From contig NW_004451406.1 of assembly GCF_000321225.1 (NCBI RefSeq), positions 621,195-685,194 of the forward strand: a stretch of 64,000 nucleotides of DNA, in the 5' to 3' direction. Source of the DNA: Odobenus rosmarus divergens. Taxonomy: Eukaryota; Chordata; Mammalia; Carnivora; Odobenidae. Positions 46,290-59,065 of this stretch are shown one piece after another. Each line of letters begins with the position of its first letter. Positions within the stretch are counted from its first letter, which is position 1. The notes under the pieces were generated by a model, which ran no database searches, had not been told where the DNA came from, and saw nothing but the letters and a program-made list of their open reading frames with translations. Both the position numbers and the translations under genes were made by a program.

Positions 46290-48300
46290 AGACTACTTTC
46301 TAATTTTACAATACCATTTTAAATTTTTATGTTGTTTTCATCTTAACTTAAAGCAATCTAGTTTTGAATTAACGCCAACTTAATTTCAATAGTGTAAAAA
46401 ATTTTACTGCAGGATAACTCTGCTCTATGCTTTTTATGCTATTATTGTCATACAAATTACATCTTTATACATTATAAAGCCATTAACTCAGTTTTATATT
46501 TTTTGCTTTATATAATTGCCTTTTATATCAGAGAGGAAAAGAGAATCAAAAAACAAAATATTCATATTCTTTTTAATAGGTAGCTATGTAGTTACCTTGA
46601 CCAGTGCTCTTTTGATATAGATTTGAATTATGGTTTACTGTTCTTGTTTGTTTGTTTGTTTAATTCAGACTGAATGACTCCCCTTATTATAGAAAATTTC
46701 TGCTAGTGACAGTTTTTCTCATTTGTTGTTGAACTGAAAATAGCTTAATTTTTCCTTCATATTTGAAGAATAGTATTGCCAGATATAGAATTCTTGGTTT
46801 ACAGTCTTCAATACTTTGGCTATGCCATCCAACTACTTTTGGTCTCCATAAGTTCTGAAAAAATTTCAACAGTTAGTCTTAGTATCCCTTATACTTTCTC
46901 TTCTCTCACTTTCTCCTGCTTCTTTGGAGATTCTATTTCTTTAGTTTTTGACAGTTCAACTCTGATGTGATTAAGTGTATAATTCTTTGAGTTTATCCCA
47001 GTTGGAGTTTGTTAAGATTTGTGGATGTGCAGATTAATTATATTCACTAAATTTGAAACTTTATTGGCTATAATTTTTTCAAATAAACTTTCTGCCTCTT
47101 TTTCTTTCTTCTCTCTTTTGAGACTCTCATTGTACATGTTGGTATGCTTGATGGTATCTGTGCGTCTCTGATATTCTGTTCATTTGCTTTTGTCTCTTTT
47201 TATTTCTGCGTTCAACTGGATAATCTCAATTTATCTTTATGTTAGATGCTTCTTTCTTCTGCCTGTTCAGATATGGTGGTAAGTTCCTCTGGTGAATTTT
47301 TCATTTCAGTTATTGTACTTTCAATTCCAGAAATTCCATGTTATTCTTTCTTTTAGTTTTATATCTTTATTACTATTCTATATTTGTTGAGACAGTCTCA
47401 TACTCTAATTTTTAAGATATGTTTTCTTTAGTTATTTGAACATATTTATAATAGTGCATTTAAAATCTTTCTTTCATAAGTTCTATATGTGGGCTTCCAC
47501 AGAAACAGTTTTCTTTGGCATTTTTATTTGCTTGTGTATAGGCCATAATTTCCTGTTTCTTTATGTGTCTCATGATTTTTTGTTAACAACTAGACATTTT
47601 AAATAATAGAATATGGTATCCCTGGAGATCAGATTTTACCTAATTTGTTTGGATTTGTGGCTGTTGTCATTGTAGGAGTTGTTGATGATGATTGTTTGTT
47701 TAGCAATTTTCCTGGACTAGTTCTTCATAGCTTGTATTCTTCATCAAGTGCAGCCACTGAAGTCTTTGCTTCATTAACTCAGTGGTCAGATAATGATTAG
47801 ACAGAGATACCCTTAAATACTTTCAACCAGGCTTTGCCTGGGAACTCTGATGCTCTAGGGAATGCTTTTAATGCTCCAGCAGGAGGTTTATAATTTTTAG
47901 ACTTCACTTCCTGCTTGAACAGACCCTCAAGGTCAGCCACAGGTGAGAATTTAGCCCTTCTCAAGTCTTCCCTGTATACAGTACTGCACCTGTGTGTGAC
48001 CTTTATATCCCTAAGAATACATCAGATCTTTGTCAAGCTTCCCATGGAAATCTCTTTCTCAATTAGACCTCTTAAGACTTTGGTCAGACTGTTAGCCCCA
48101 ACTCATAACACCATGTCAGTCATCAATGATGTTAAACCACTGCTATTGATTGTTGTCAACAAGTGTCCTAAAGATGGGGCTGTTTACAGAGTTATTTCTG
48201 AATCAGATCAAGTAAAAGCAAATTCTGATAATGGAACATGTTAAGGAACTGCTACACACATCAAATAGTGGCAGTTTTCTCCAAACCACTTTGTCATTTC
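46290..48300 (-). mobile_element. Old L1/HAL1-lineage fragment (antisense), right part
   Basis: Continues the LINE on the other side of the LTR: ACATCTTTATACATTATAAA, TTGCCAGATATAGAATTCTT, TTTTCATTTCAGTTATTGTA, GGGCTTCCACAGAAACAG, TTTCCTGTTTCTTTATGTGT. Beyond about 47720 it is less certain, and the 109-codon plus frame 47915-48244 is in this tail without a domain. Confidence 0.7.
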
Positions 48301-48801
48301 TGGTGACTGCTAGGTTTCTGTTTTTTCATAGGTGCTTTACTCGTACGACTATTGGTTTTCAAGGCTACCACAGAGATAAGAAGAAAAGTATGAGAATAGG
48401 ATAAGTGAAAATATCACAAAACTCACTTTTCTTACCAAGATTCAGCCTTTTTTTTTTTCCTGAATAAACTCTCCTTGGAGTGTTATAAGCTTTTGGTTCA
48501 TTTCCAAAGTTCTGAAAAAGTGTTGATTTTTACATTGTTGCCCAGGGTATTGTATTTATAGAGGAATGCACTTTCACAGGTCCTACTTCCATCATTCTGA
48601 AAGTGCTTTCCTCCAGAGCAAACTATTTTTTAGTTGATTGATTTTGTATGTAAAACAATTTGATCCAAATATGAAACATGAGATTTACATCAAACACTAT
48701 GATGCAGAGTGGAAAAAAATCAAAATAACAGGAAAAATAAGAGAGCAGATTCTGATGGCTTATTTTAATTTTTATCACCAATTTCAAAATGAATGAGTGA
48801 A

Positions 48802-48851
48802 TGTGTGTGTGTGTGCGTGCGTGTGTGCGTGTGTGTGTAGGTGTGTATATG
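48802..48851 (+). repeat. (TG)n microsatellite with CG steps
   Basis: GTGTGTGTGTGTGCGTGCGT and on, about 20 dinucleotides interrupted by CG and AG. Alternating purine-pyrimidine sequence with CG steps can adopt Z-DNA. Confidence 0.95.
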
Positions 48852-50555
48852 TTTGATTCACCAGGCTTTGGACCTGACTATGAGACAGGTTCTGAAGAAA
48901 AACAAAATTAATATCCTCTGTGATTTCATTATCCTGAACCGTCCAGAGGTTAATGGGATGTGTTTTATAAGAAACCATTTTGGTCATACTTATATTGACC
49001 CATATAATATCTGCTAGTCTAATAGAAGCACACAATGGCAGGTTTCCCTGTAGTTTACGAACAGCTAGCAATGCAGTAGAATTTCCATTAGTCAGTGAGA
49101 GTCAGCTGCAACCCCAGAGGAATGAGATGAGATAATGTGCAGGATGATATCCTTATGTTGGTCTGAAAAGCTCAATTATGAACACCATGCATATTTGGTT
49201 GCTGTATTATTAGTATAAATGCTGCATTTTGGTGAATTCTGGAAATATCCTTTTCTTCCCTTGGGTACTTTAGTGACCTTGCACCTCAGAGTGTGATTCA
49301 GACAGCCTAGGATTCTTTGGAAGTGTGAGAGAAAGAGAGCAACAGGCAAAAACTGTCTTATGCCAGCAATTTTGAGACTCTTCTCTTCAGGGAAAGAAGT
49401 CCCCTTTCATTTCCTACATAATAACTGTGACTTTCATTTTATCACAAGTGGTATTTAATTCATCTAGTGGTTCCTGGTCTAATCCAATTTGTGACTAAAC
49501 TACCAACTTGATAAAGTGAGGTGAAAGGGGTTAGGAAAAAAAAAAAAGACACACCTCAGATTGCTATAATTTATGAATGTTTAATTTGAGAAATCTCAAA
49601 GAGGAATTTATTTTTCTTTTTCTCAAAGGAAAGGCACAATTTATTATGGTGACTTTGATATTTTTAAAAATGTGTGCTTTGCATACATTTGATACTGTGT
49701 GCTAAATGAAGATAAATGTTATAGCTATGTATAATTATATTATGTTCTCTCTACTTGCCCCAAGTAATTTTGATGAATTTACATTTATCATTATATTATC
49801 TTAAAATAGAAATACATATGTGAAAATGTAACCAAATAATTTAGATTTATAGAGACTGGTTTTCAGTGGCTCTGCTTTGAGAATCCTAATATTTCTTTCA
49901 TACCTAAATTAAATCAGACACATTTTAAGAACACCATGTATGCCAGCAGTGGTGGTGATAAAAATCTCAGAGTAGAAATCCGAAGTTCTTTATTTCAAAA
50001 TAGCATGTTTTATCCAATTAAAAGTAAAATGATGTCAAAACCAGTAACACAAGATACCTGCAAATAACCACCTTTGGGAGCTTTAACTCTACCACTGTTA
50101 TCATTTACCAGTTACTTGTTTGTTGCCCATGGTTTCTTCAGATTTTTTACTTGAACTTGTGGTGTGGCTATGTGGAACCTAAAAATATAGACCTACTATA
50201 ATAGCTTTGAAGAATAACTTACATTATTAAATGTGTTACTTAAATTAACTTAGAAAATAATTCATTTCAACAAAAAACCTTTTGGGATGACTCACTCTTC
50301 TAGGATCCAGTTAATGATATATCTTGTGGTTTTTTTTATAAACCAAAATCAATACAAGCCCCATTCTATTATCAGCTAAAGAAGTTTGGTTTTGAGACAG
50401 TACATCCCTTGCTTATTATTAGAGTACCCTAGTATAACCCTTGAATTTGAACTCTAAATAGGAGAATAATTCCTTTTGTAGCTGGTATTATTTTTTTCAT
50501 AAATATGGAAAACACTGTATCTTTTCCATGGTTAGAACTGAATGCCTTGATTTCG
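48852..50555. other. Unique AT-rich DNA
   Basis: 1.7 kb with no gene and no repeat I can name. Confidence 0.4.
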
Positions 50556-50728
50556 TATTTTATGAACTATGGTCAGCTATTTAAATAAAGTGGAAATTCA
50601 ATAAACTTGTGTCTTTACATTGGGAAATTCAATAAACTTGTCTTCACATTCATCATATTTTATGAACTATGGTCAGGTACTTAAATAAAGTGGAAATTCA
50701 ATAAACTTGTGTCTTTACATTGGGAAAT
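50556..50728 (+). repeat. Tandem duplication, 100-bp unit, with nested 31-bp duplication
   Basis: TATTTTATGAACTATGGTCA starts at 50556 and again at 50656, and similarity runs 73 bases into the second copy with only a few mismatches. Inside the first copy, GGAAATTCAATAAACTTG recurs at 50592 and 50623 (31-bp offset). Confidence 0.95.
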
Positions 50729-51368
50729 AATTTATTACTAAAGTACTAAACAACAAACTGTGCTTTATTCACTACATTGCTTATGTAGTGTGTACATGTA
50801 TGTTTGTATTTCTGTGTGCATATATATATTGTTAATTTTGGTATTAGTTAAATAATTTCCCAGGCATTCCATGATGATTTTTAGAGTTATATTTATTTCT
50901 ATATATTAATTAGTAAATAAATTAGACAAATGTTTAAGAAATTCTAAGATTTTTTACTTAAAATTACCTTATAGTTGAGAAGTTTAATAAATTATATATT
51001 AGTTCCAAAATATCATAATTATATTTGATTTTACACATATACTCATAATATCAATATATATATATTCCTCTAAATTATCCACAACTAAAGTTCTAATTTT
51101 TAGAGATTATCAAATTCCTGATAAATTATTAGACTTACTGAGAATAAATTTTACCTGTAGGATTTATGATCTAAAACTAAAAATAAACTATTTAAAAATA
51201 TTTTTTTCTGCAAATAGGAATGCTATCTAAACCACTTTTGTAGTAGGAGACAATTTTAAAGTTTGTTTTAGTAACTTTGTTTTAGTAACAATGAGTAAAA
51301 TAGACATTTCTAACATTTTGTTGTAGGGCAAATTTTATTTGCACCATTAAGATACCTGATTAGGTACT
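50729..51368. other. Very AT-rich unique DNA
   Basis: Several TA-rich runs (for example near 51050-51065). No element named. Confidence 0.45.
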
Positions 51369-51954
51369 ATATCATAGAGTTCTCTAGAGAAACTGAATCA
51401 ATAGGATATTAATGTGTGTGTATATTCATAATATATATATAGACATATACTCAAAACATATATTGATATATAGATATGATTTGACTGACAATATATACAC
51501 ATACATTTTTATATATATATGTGTGTTTTAGTATAAATAATCCTATATGTATCTATTCCTCTTATATAGATACAGATATAGATATGAATATAAATATAGA
51601 TTTATTTTAAGGAATTGCATGCACAGTGGTAGCTGATGAGTCTGAAATTTATAGGTCAGGCTAGTAGGCTAGAAATTCAGGTAGGAATTGATGTTTCAGT
51701 CTTGTGGCAAAATTTCTTCTTCTCCTGGAAACCTCAGATTTTGCCCTTGGAGACCTTTAAATGATTGGATGAGGACCACTCACATTATGGAGGGTAATAT
51801 TCTTTACTCGCAATCAACTGATTTCATTAGGACACAGCGCATGTTAACCACATTAACAAACAACCTTCACAGCAATGCCTATATTAGTGCTTGATTAAAT
51901 TACTGGATATTATTATAATAAAGCCAAGTTGACACATAAAACTAAATACCACAG
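51369..51954 (-). repeat. MaLR/LTR-like mammalian repeat (antisense)
   Basis: On the plus strand: AGTTCTCTAGAGAAACTGAA, TCAATAGGATATTAATGTGT with a long TA/TG-rich middle, TTTATTTTAAGGAATTGCAT, GATTGGATGAGGACCACTCA, CATTATGGAGGGTAATATTC, AAGCCAAGTTGACACATAAA. This is a familiar ancient mammalian element. The exact family is not certain. Frame 51688-51894 lies within it. Confidence 0.65.
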
Positions 51955-52179
51955 GTACATATCTATAAATGTAGCAAATCAAGGTCTAATTGCTTAGATA
52001 TATATTTTTTCAATCTCACTAAATTACATCTGATAGATGCTAAGTATTTTCTGCAATAATAGCAACTAAATACACAGAAGAAAACTTTACACTAGTAGTT
52101 AATGAGTAGGTACCTGATTTTTCAGATATAAGAACAAACTGCATATAAAGCATAACATCCAAAAGCTTTAAATCAGGTA

Positions 52180-52320
52180 GGAGTTCAAAGGTCAATTCTG
52201 CCACTTTACTTATTAATGTTTCTTTGAACAGTTTGTGTAATTCAATAGCTTCAACTAGAAAATAGAGTTAATAATATGTCTGGCACATAATATGTCCAGC
52301 ACATCATAAGCACTCCCTAG
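52180..52320 (-). repeat. MIR SINE (antisense)
   Basis: TCAATTCTGCCACTTTACTT, TCAACTAGAAAATAGAGTTA, GTCTGGCACATAATATGTCC, ATCATAAGCACTC match the reverse-oriented MIR pattern. Confidence 0.7.
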
Positions 52321-53155
52321 AAAATAAGTTTGATATGAAAAGTATTTTGGTTTTTCAGTTGCATTTAAGATCAACAAAAAAGATGCTTTTGTTATTTATA
52401 ACCCATAATCTTTCTACTACTCAACCATCATCCCCCTACTCTGTCTTTTCTAAATGGAGTGAATTTTAATAATTGGAACATTTTGTTTCCTGAGCACAAA
52501 TTCATTCTTGGTATAAAGAACTTTCACATACTTAGAGGATATTAATTGTTGGTTTTGAAAGAGCCAGGGCAGAACTAAATAAATTTACATGCAGAATGAA
52601 GGACCAAGAATAAAGTGTTTGAGGAGGCTGAAGCCTGGATCCAAAAGGCTGGAGGCTGGGAAAGTTGAGAATCTGAAAGAAAAAGAATTAGAAGGAACGT
52701 TTAATATGAACTATTCGCTATTATTACACAATATTTCCCCTTCCTCTAAAACACACTTTCGGTATAAAATTCACACTTTCTACTTTGTCTTCTAGAATAT
52801 ATTTTATTCTAGAGGAATAAAGATACTCCAGATTTGATGCCAGGTAATAATAATGGTCATAATAACAGCTGCTTCTGAAAAAGAACCATACTAGCATTTT
52901 TATGCTAATCATTTTGTCCTGGCATGAGAAGAATAAGGGTAACCAATAAAAGAAAAGTGAGTGTCTAAACATAAACTTCATTATATACATATAGAAATAG
53001 TGTATGTGACAGGAGGCATTTCAAGTAAGTAGAGAAAAGCTAGGTTTGTTCAGTACTATTTGATGAAATGGTGAACTCTGGGGAGGGCGAAGGCATTACA
53101 CTAGATAATTTCAAAATGGATTATAAATGTCAATATTTCTTAGCCATGATTATAT
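52321..53155. other. Unique DNA
   Basis: Nothing recognised. Small frames 52589-52795 and 52724-52990 lack known domains. Confidence 0.4.
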
Positions 53156-53285
53156 GAGATAACTCAAGCACTAGAAGGGCAGGGAGGCTTTTTCTATCAT
53201 GTTTATTGATGTGCCCCCTCATTCCTAGAAAAATATCAGGTATGTGTTTGGTATTTAGCAAATATATATTAAATTAATGAATAAA
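53156..53285 (+). repeat. L2 LINE 3' end
   Basis: GAAGGGCAGGGAGGCTTTTT, TTCCTAGAAAAATATCAGGT, TGTTTGGTATTTAGCAAATA, TTAAATTAATGAATAAA follow the L2 3' end. Confidence 0.7.
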
Positions 53286-53856
53286 CCCTGTGATAAATAT
53301 CTTAAAGCATAATTTTTTTTTGTTTGCCAGATTATTTATCTTAAAGTAGATAGTCAAGACTAGTCAGGATTTCTCCTGTAATTTTCTTCTAATAGTTCCA
53401 GGTCAAAACTAAGTGGCTATTGATTAAAACCATTTCAACAGTTAGAGTCCACCTCTACCCCATATTACCTAGAAATAATGCTTCTTTACTTGCATGATCA
53501 ATATCTCTGAATAATCCTGAGTAAACATATGCTATTCAGTAAAACCTAAAGAAACTTTCCAAAATTTATGGACTTAAGAGGGAAATTTTGTTAACCTGTA
53601 GACAATATGGACAATTAATGTACTCCATTATCAGACAACTAGTCTAGCTTTTAGTGCAAACTTAATAAATGTGCGTAAAATAAAAGGATCATTCAGAGTG
53701 GATGTAATTTTCCAAGGTATATTTCTTGGAGGTGGTAATTGAAGGTCTCAAAGAAAATGAGAGTCATTGGTGGAGAGAGGAGAGTAGAGTAGAGCTTTTC
53801 AACTGGTGGCAGTGAAATGAGAAATGGATAATTAAGGTTTGAGTTAAAGTTAAACC
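53286..53856. other. Unique DNA
   Basis: Nothing recognised. Confidence 0.4.
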
Positions 53857-54327
53857 TTCACACCATCACTGGGAGCGTCAGTCCCGGAAGTGATGCAGAG
53901 CCCTCAAGTCCTGACATCACTTACCAGGAGCCTCAGGGAACCCAGCAGGCAGACCAGCAACAGCCGCAGTTTGGCTGTCACCACTGTAAGATGAAACGGT
54001 TTTTGGAGTGTGCTCAGAACTAGGGTGACCTTAAAGCTTTGTGAGAGTTTCAGCCAGATGCTGAAACAGTGCAGATTTACAAGTGGATTAGCTTAATCAA
54101 GAAGTCCAAATTGAAAGAAATGGAAAATCGTCTCTCATATCCAAGTTAATTTAGCATAAAAATATAATTGATAGTGAAAATATGAAGTTAAAACCACCAG
54201 TTAAACCTCTCCTTTATCACTAATAGCTTCCTTGCTTCAGAATTGCAGTACAAGAGTGTTCTTACTATAGAAGTTCATTGAAATGATAGTTGCAGATTAA
54301 TTAGAATAAAGTGACTTTCTTCCCCTT
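53857..54327 (+). pseudogene. CHCHD2: CHCHD2 processed pseudogene, 5'-truncated
   Basis: Intronless, broken copy of the 3' half of the mRNA for CHCHD2, a twin-CX9C mitochondrial/nuclear protein. PDITYQEPQGTQQADQQQPQ is readable at about 53911-53970. CKMKRFLECAQN then a stop follows near 53985-54025. After that the frame is shifted. In the parent gene the second CX9C cysteines lie in this part; here it is no longer continuous. The 3' UTR is clearly recognisable (AGTTAATTTAGCATAAAAAT, CAGTTAAACCTCTCCT, CTTCCTTGCTTCAGAATTG) and reaches TTAGAATAAAGT, the polyadenylation region, at 54301. The first half of the coding sequence is absent, typical of incomplete reverse transcription. It is not expected to make protein. 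Confidence 0.93.
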
Positions 54328-55767
54328 TCCCCCCAACAAAAACAAAACAGTGGGTTGGTTTCTTGTTTCAGTGTATCTATATGAGGGTTTCTTGTTATTA
54401 ATCATATGGAATATGAATATTAATTTATTATTAATCCCATATTAATTAATCATATGAAATACCCACATCATTATAAATAACTTATCTTTGTATTTTAGAA
54501 ATCATATATATTCAAAATTATATATTATGAATTAACTTATAGGGAATTTTGAACCTCAAGATTTTTCTAATAATGTACCATGAGTAATGCATAAGACCAA
54601 AACAACTCTACGTCCTCAGATAATAATTTATGACAGTATTCCATACTAGTGAGAAGTTCCTCTCCACCATACCAGAGCAAGAGAAATTGCTGACATATTG
54701 CAAAAAATGGGTCAAGTAATGTTGTTTATGTGACTTCATAAAAAATATGCATATAATTATATAGTTTTAATATATCTAATATTCTAATATAAAATGCCAT
54801 TTTAGAATTCACTAAAAGAACACACACTGAATTTCAATTTGCATTATTTTTTAGAAACTGTAGAAAGATTGCTGTATCTTCTTTTTATCTTTCTCAATTA
54901 TATATACATGTTGTTTTAGTCAAATTTCTTTGACTACTCCTTCAAGAAGCTATAATTAATTTTTCATGTTCTCATGTTTCTGGAGACTATCATCCTCTAT
55001 GAATTTATTTTGTCATATCTTACTATTACTTACCTTTTTGTTGATGAAACTGACTATTTCCCCCTAGGGCAGCATGTTTATTAGTGATTTTATTTGCACT
55101 TTATATTATTATACTAAATCCAGTATTTCAGAAGAACTGAGGTAATTTACAAAATCAAATACTTTTACTCTTAAGAAATTGTGTGTAGCCATGGAAGTTT
55201 TGCAAAAACCACATAGTAATTGTAATGTTTAACTATTTTAATTTTTTTAAGTATGAAAAAGTTCATGAATACAAAAGAAAACATAACATATGCTAATTAT
55301 AAATGTATTAACAAAGACACAAACACCCAGTTAACCCAACAGCAAGCCTAGGATAAAACATTGTATTTTAAAGATTCCAAGAGTCACTCCAGGATACTGT
55401 CGATCCTCCCAGGATGATTAATATCTCTAATTTTGAACTTATTGTCCAATACTTGTATATATATCCCCACAATATATTATTAGCTTTGTCTATGATTGAA
55501 TTTTATATGCATGAACCTTACTGTTTGGGTATGAGTTTATATCAAATTAGCATTTTTCTTGCTATTTAACAGATCTATATTTTTTATGGAAAAGATCTTC
55601 TGACAACTTTAACATTGATCTAAATCAATCCTAATGTTTTGAGAAAATTTTCTCATCAGTCCACACAAACATTTGCAAAGTACACTTGGTGGCATGGGAT
55701 GGTATCCCAAGTCTATAGTCTAAGGACATCTTGAGTCTTAGTCTAATTCTTTCAAGTTATGCTTTTA
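54328..55767. other. Very AT-rich unique DNA
   Basis: A short repeated TTAATCATATGGAATA / TTAATCATATGAAATA motif lies at 54399-54466. No gene and no named repeat. Confidence 0.4.
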
Positions 55768-55880
55768 TTTTTTTCTTTGTATCTTTTTTTATTATTATGT
55801 TCAATTAGCCAACATATAGTACATCATTAGTTTTTGATGTAGTGTTCAACGATTCATTAGTTGCATATAACACCCAGTGC
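55768..55880 (-). mobile_element. Carnivore L1 3' end, severely truncated (antisense)
   Basis: TTAGCCAACATATAGTACAT, CATTAGTTTTTGATGTAGTG, TGCATATAACACCCAGTGC is the reverse complement of the carnivore L1 terminus. Only about 110 bases. Flanks ATGCTTTTA and ATACTTTTA may be the TSD. Confidence 0.92.
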
Positions 55881-57683
55881 ATACTTTTAAAAAGCACAAG
55901 AAAATAGTAAATTAATTTAGAGGTAAACTATAACCCACACTGAGGGGTAAGGGAAAGTAAGAGATAGTGAGAAATATTCTGGACCTAGTATGAGTGAATC
56001 AGATGATGATTCTACATTTTCTGTGATATAAATGAATTAGCTAAAATAAGTAAATTCTAACTTAACCTGAAAGTTTTTGTTTTTTAACTTTATTTATTAA
56101 AATCACTGATTTTATTCCAGTATTGAATTTAATTTGAATTATTTATTTATTAGGCATTTTAATATTTTTGAGTGCCCCTTATGTACTAGGTCCTGTGGAC
56201 AATCATATATGAGCATGAGTCAAAAAAGTAGAGTTCATCATAGATCTTGGAACCTAGTACCAGAGAAAGAAATTAATCAAGCAATTGTGTAAATAATTTT
56301 ATGTATATAAACTATGATTGGGTTCCGAATGAAATCTGATTTGAAGTAGTGATGTAGCAATCTAATGTCTATCACTGAAGATGCACAATGAGAGCAGAAA
56401 ACCATACTATTTTCCTTCATTGGTAACATAAGGTATAGAAATGTGAAGTTAGCCTTTGATTCTAAGCAGCAGTTTTCTCAGTCACCAAAAAACAACAAAC
56501 AAAAAAACACACTTTAACCAACTATATAGTCTTAGTTATTCCTTGGGCTTTAAAAACTAAATCATAAGAATATTACTTACCTAAATAATTCAGACTAAAG
56601 AAAAAAAAGTCAGCTCTAATGTCCTGGTCAGACAATAAAAGAAAAAAAATTTTTTTTTTAATTATAATTATTATGTCGCTCAAGACCAAATTTTTATTCA
56701 GACCTTCACTTCTAATAAACTTACATTTAACAAATTTCTGTTTCCATCTATCTAAGCATTATGTAGTGTGCAAAATCAAGTAGGAATCTGTAATTTGGAG
56801 ATAATGATGATAATGAATAAGTTATGTTTACTAAAGACAATACTAATTGTAGACTTAGATGCAATAATTTCTTAATATCAATTGAAAACTGGACCATAAT
56901 ATTTACATAAACTGAAAACACAGTTTATGGCTTCCTCATCGATAATCAACATTCTAAGAATTACTTTTTTTCCTATTTTTCCATTATTTTCTATTCTTGT
57001 TCCACTGTTCGAGAGGATCCTATAAGTATTCAACTATAAAGGCATCTTTTTAAATTACCATAGAATGATTTATCCATGTACTATTTTCTTTTTTGATTTA
57101 CATGGTTGTGAAATCAATAGAACCATGTTGTTCTCTTGCAGATTCTAATGATAATTGGTCAGATGACTTCAGTATCAGAATATTACATTTCATCAACTCT
57201 TGGAAGGATAACTATAAGACTTCATTTACTTTAGCATTTACTTTGAGTCATAGTCAAATCTCAATGTTGTCTGTTCTATTACAGCAATAACTTTGCAAAG
57301 ATAGAAATGAAGACAACCAGGAAAGCATACTTTTAAATGTATACTTCTCAATGTACTAAATATTGATAAAATAAAACACTAATTCTAGGATACAGGTCTG
57401 TCTGATTACACTGATGGTAGTCAGAACAAGAAAGGTGTTTATGTTTCTAACTCTTGCCCTGTAAATGAAAAAGGGAGATTCTTCAAAGTATATGAGTTGA
57501 TAATATTCTAGACACTTCAAAATAATAATAATGATGATAATAATAATAGTAAACTAGAAAGGAAATGCATTCAAATGGTATTTCCTAATGGCTTTCTCAG
57601 ATTGCCTATAGGATTGTTCTCTGAGCGATAAAAAGGAAGTACATAAAAAATGGTTGACCTTACCTGCTATAATAAATAGTCTC
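55881..57683. other. AT-rich unique DNA with possible L2 patch
   Basis: 56130-56290 (TGAGTGCCCCTTATGTACTA, GGTCCTGTGGACAATCATAT) resembles L2. The rest is unrecognised. Confidence 0.4.
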
Positions 57684-57896
57684 GGGTGCCTGAATGGCTC
57701 AGTTGGTTGAGTTACTGCCTTTAGCTCAGGTCATGATCCTGGAGTCCCAGGATCCAGTCCCACATTGGTCTCCCTGCTCAGCAGAGAGTCTGCTTCTCCC
57801 TCTGCCCCTCCACTCTCTCATGCTCTCTCTCTCATTCTCTCTCTCTAAATAAATAAATAAAATCTTTTTTAAAAATTAAAAAAATAAATAAATAGG
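57684..57896 (+). repeat. Can-SINE
   Basis: GGGTGCCTGAATGGCTCAGT head, CCTGGAGTCCCAGGATCCAG, CTCTCATGCTCTCTCTCTCA, AAATAAATAAATAAAATC and an A-rich tail. TAGTCTC flanks both ends (57677-57683 and 57897-57903). Confidence 0.95.
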
Positions 57897-57903
57897 TAGT
57901 CTC

Positions 57904-59050
57904 TACCCATAAAAGTAAATAGAACAGACTGCAATTATACATACTAACGGCAATACAGACCTATAACTTGAATTACTATCTGAAATACTGGAACCACACA
58001 AATCAGTTCACAACATAGGAAAATTTATTTTAGTGTGAATCAATTCAAAAACAGATGGTTCTGGGAATTCTGCATTTTTTCAAGTCAGAAGTTAGTTGAG
58101 AAAAATATTCATCACCTATATACTATGTGAGATAACCAAGCCAAGAACTGTAAAAAGTAAACCATAAAATTTAAGTATTTTTCTACAATTAGCCTATAAT
58201 TTGGTATACATGAATAAATAAAATTTTGATTTGGGAGTTAGATATGGACAGGATGATCAGAATACATGAGTAAAAATGTGCCACTGTTCAAGATTTTATT
58301 CTGTGAAGTCAGGTAAAATGTCATTACAATGCATTGTATTTATTGTCAACATATTTCTTATTTCATAAGCATTAACTGCATGTTATTTAAAAATGAAAAC
58401 ATAAAATTAGGGAACTAAAAGAAAAATGTTATCACTGTATCGTTTAATAATAAAGAACAAAAGCTTGGAATAAAAATACTAACATTATCCATTAGTAAAA
58501 ATAATTGTAAATCATACAACAGAAGCTATATTTAAGAAATAATGGGCAGAAATAATGCACTGTAGGTTTAATAAGGTATTCTATATATAAAAGATTGAGG
58601 ACAGAGATGTAAGAAAAAAATTAATGGCAAGAAATAGAATTAAATTGCTCACATTGGTTGTGCTATATTAAAATTTTTCTTAAGAATTAATAGACGGTGA
58701 AATGAAAAAAACAAATCAGAGATCAAAATGAAATGCAAAGATGAAGAGAATAAACAAATATAACTAGACAAGTTTTTTAATGGTTAACTTTAAGAAAGTT
58801 ACTTCAGGTTTCAGCTCTGACATGTAAAGGAGATTGGAAGTCATCAACCTAGTCTTTACGATAATCAAAATCTGAACAGATGGAAAATCAATGACTTCTC
58901 TTGGAATTATCAGTGCACTGAGGTCACAAGGCAAACTACCATTCCAAAATCTGGAGAGACAGGTACAACTAGAGAGATACAGCCCAGTTGTGTTCACAAG
59001 GAGCAAACACCCCTAGAGCCATACACTGGTAGGAATGCTTTGATGGTAAT
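57904..59050. other. Unique AT-rich DNA
   Basis: No gene. Frame 58764-59006 has no domain. Confidence 0.4.
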
Positions 59051-59065
59051 ATTAGTGAATTGCTG

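Noticed and set aside
47915..48244. 109-codon plus-strand frame as a gene
   Set aside because: It lies in the tail of an antisense LINE and has no recognisable domain.
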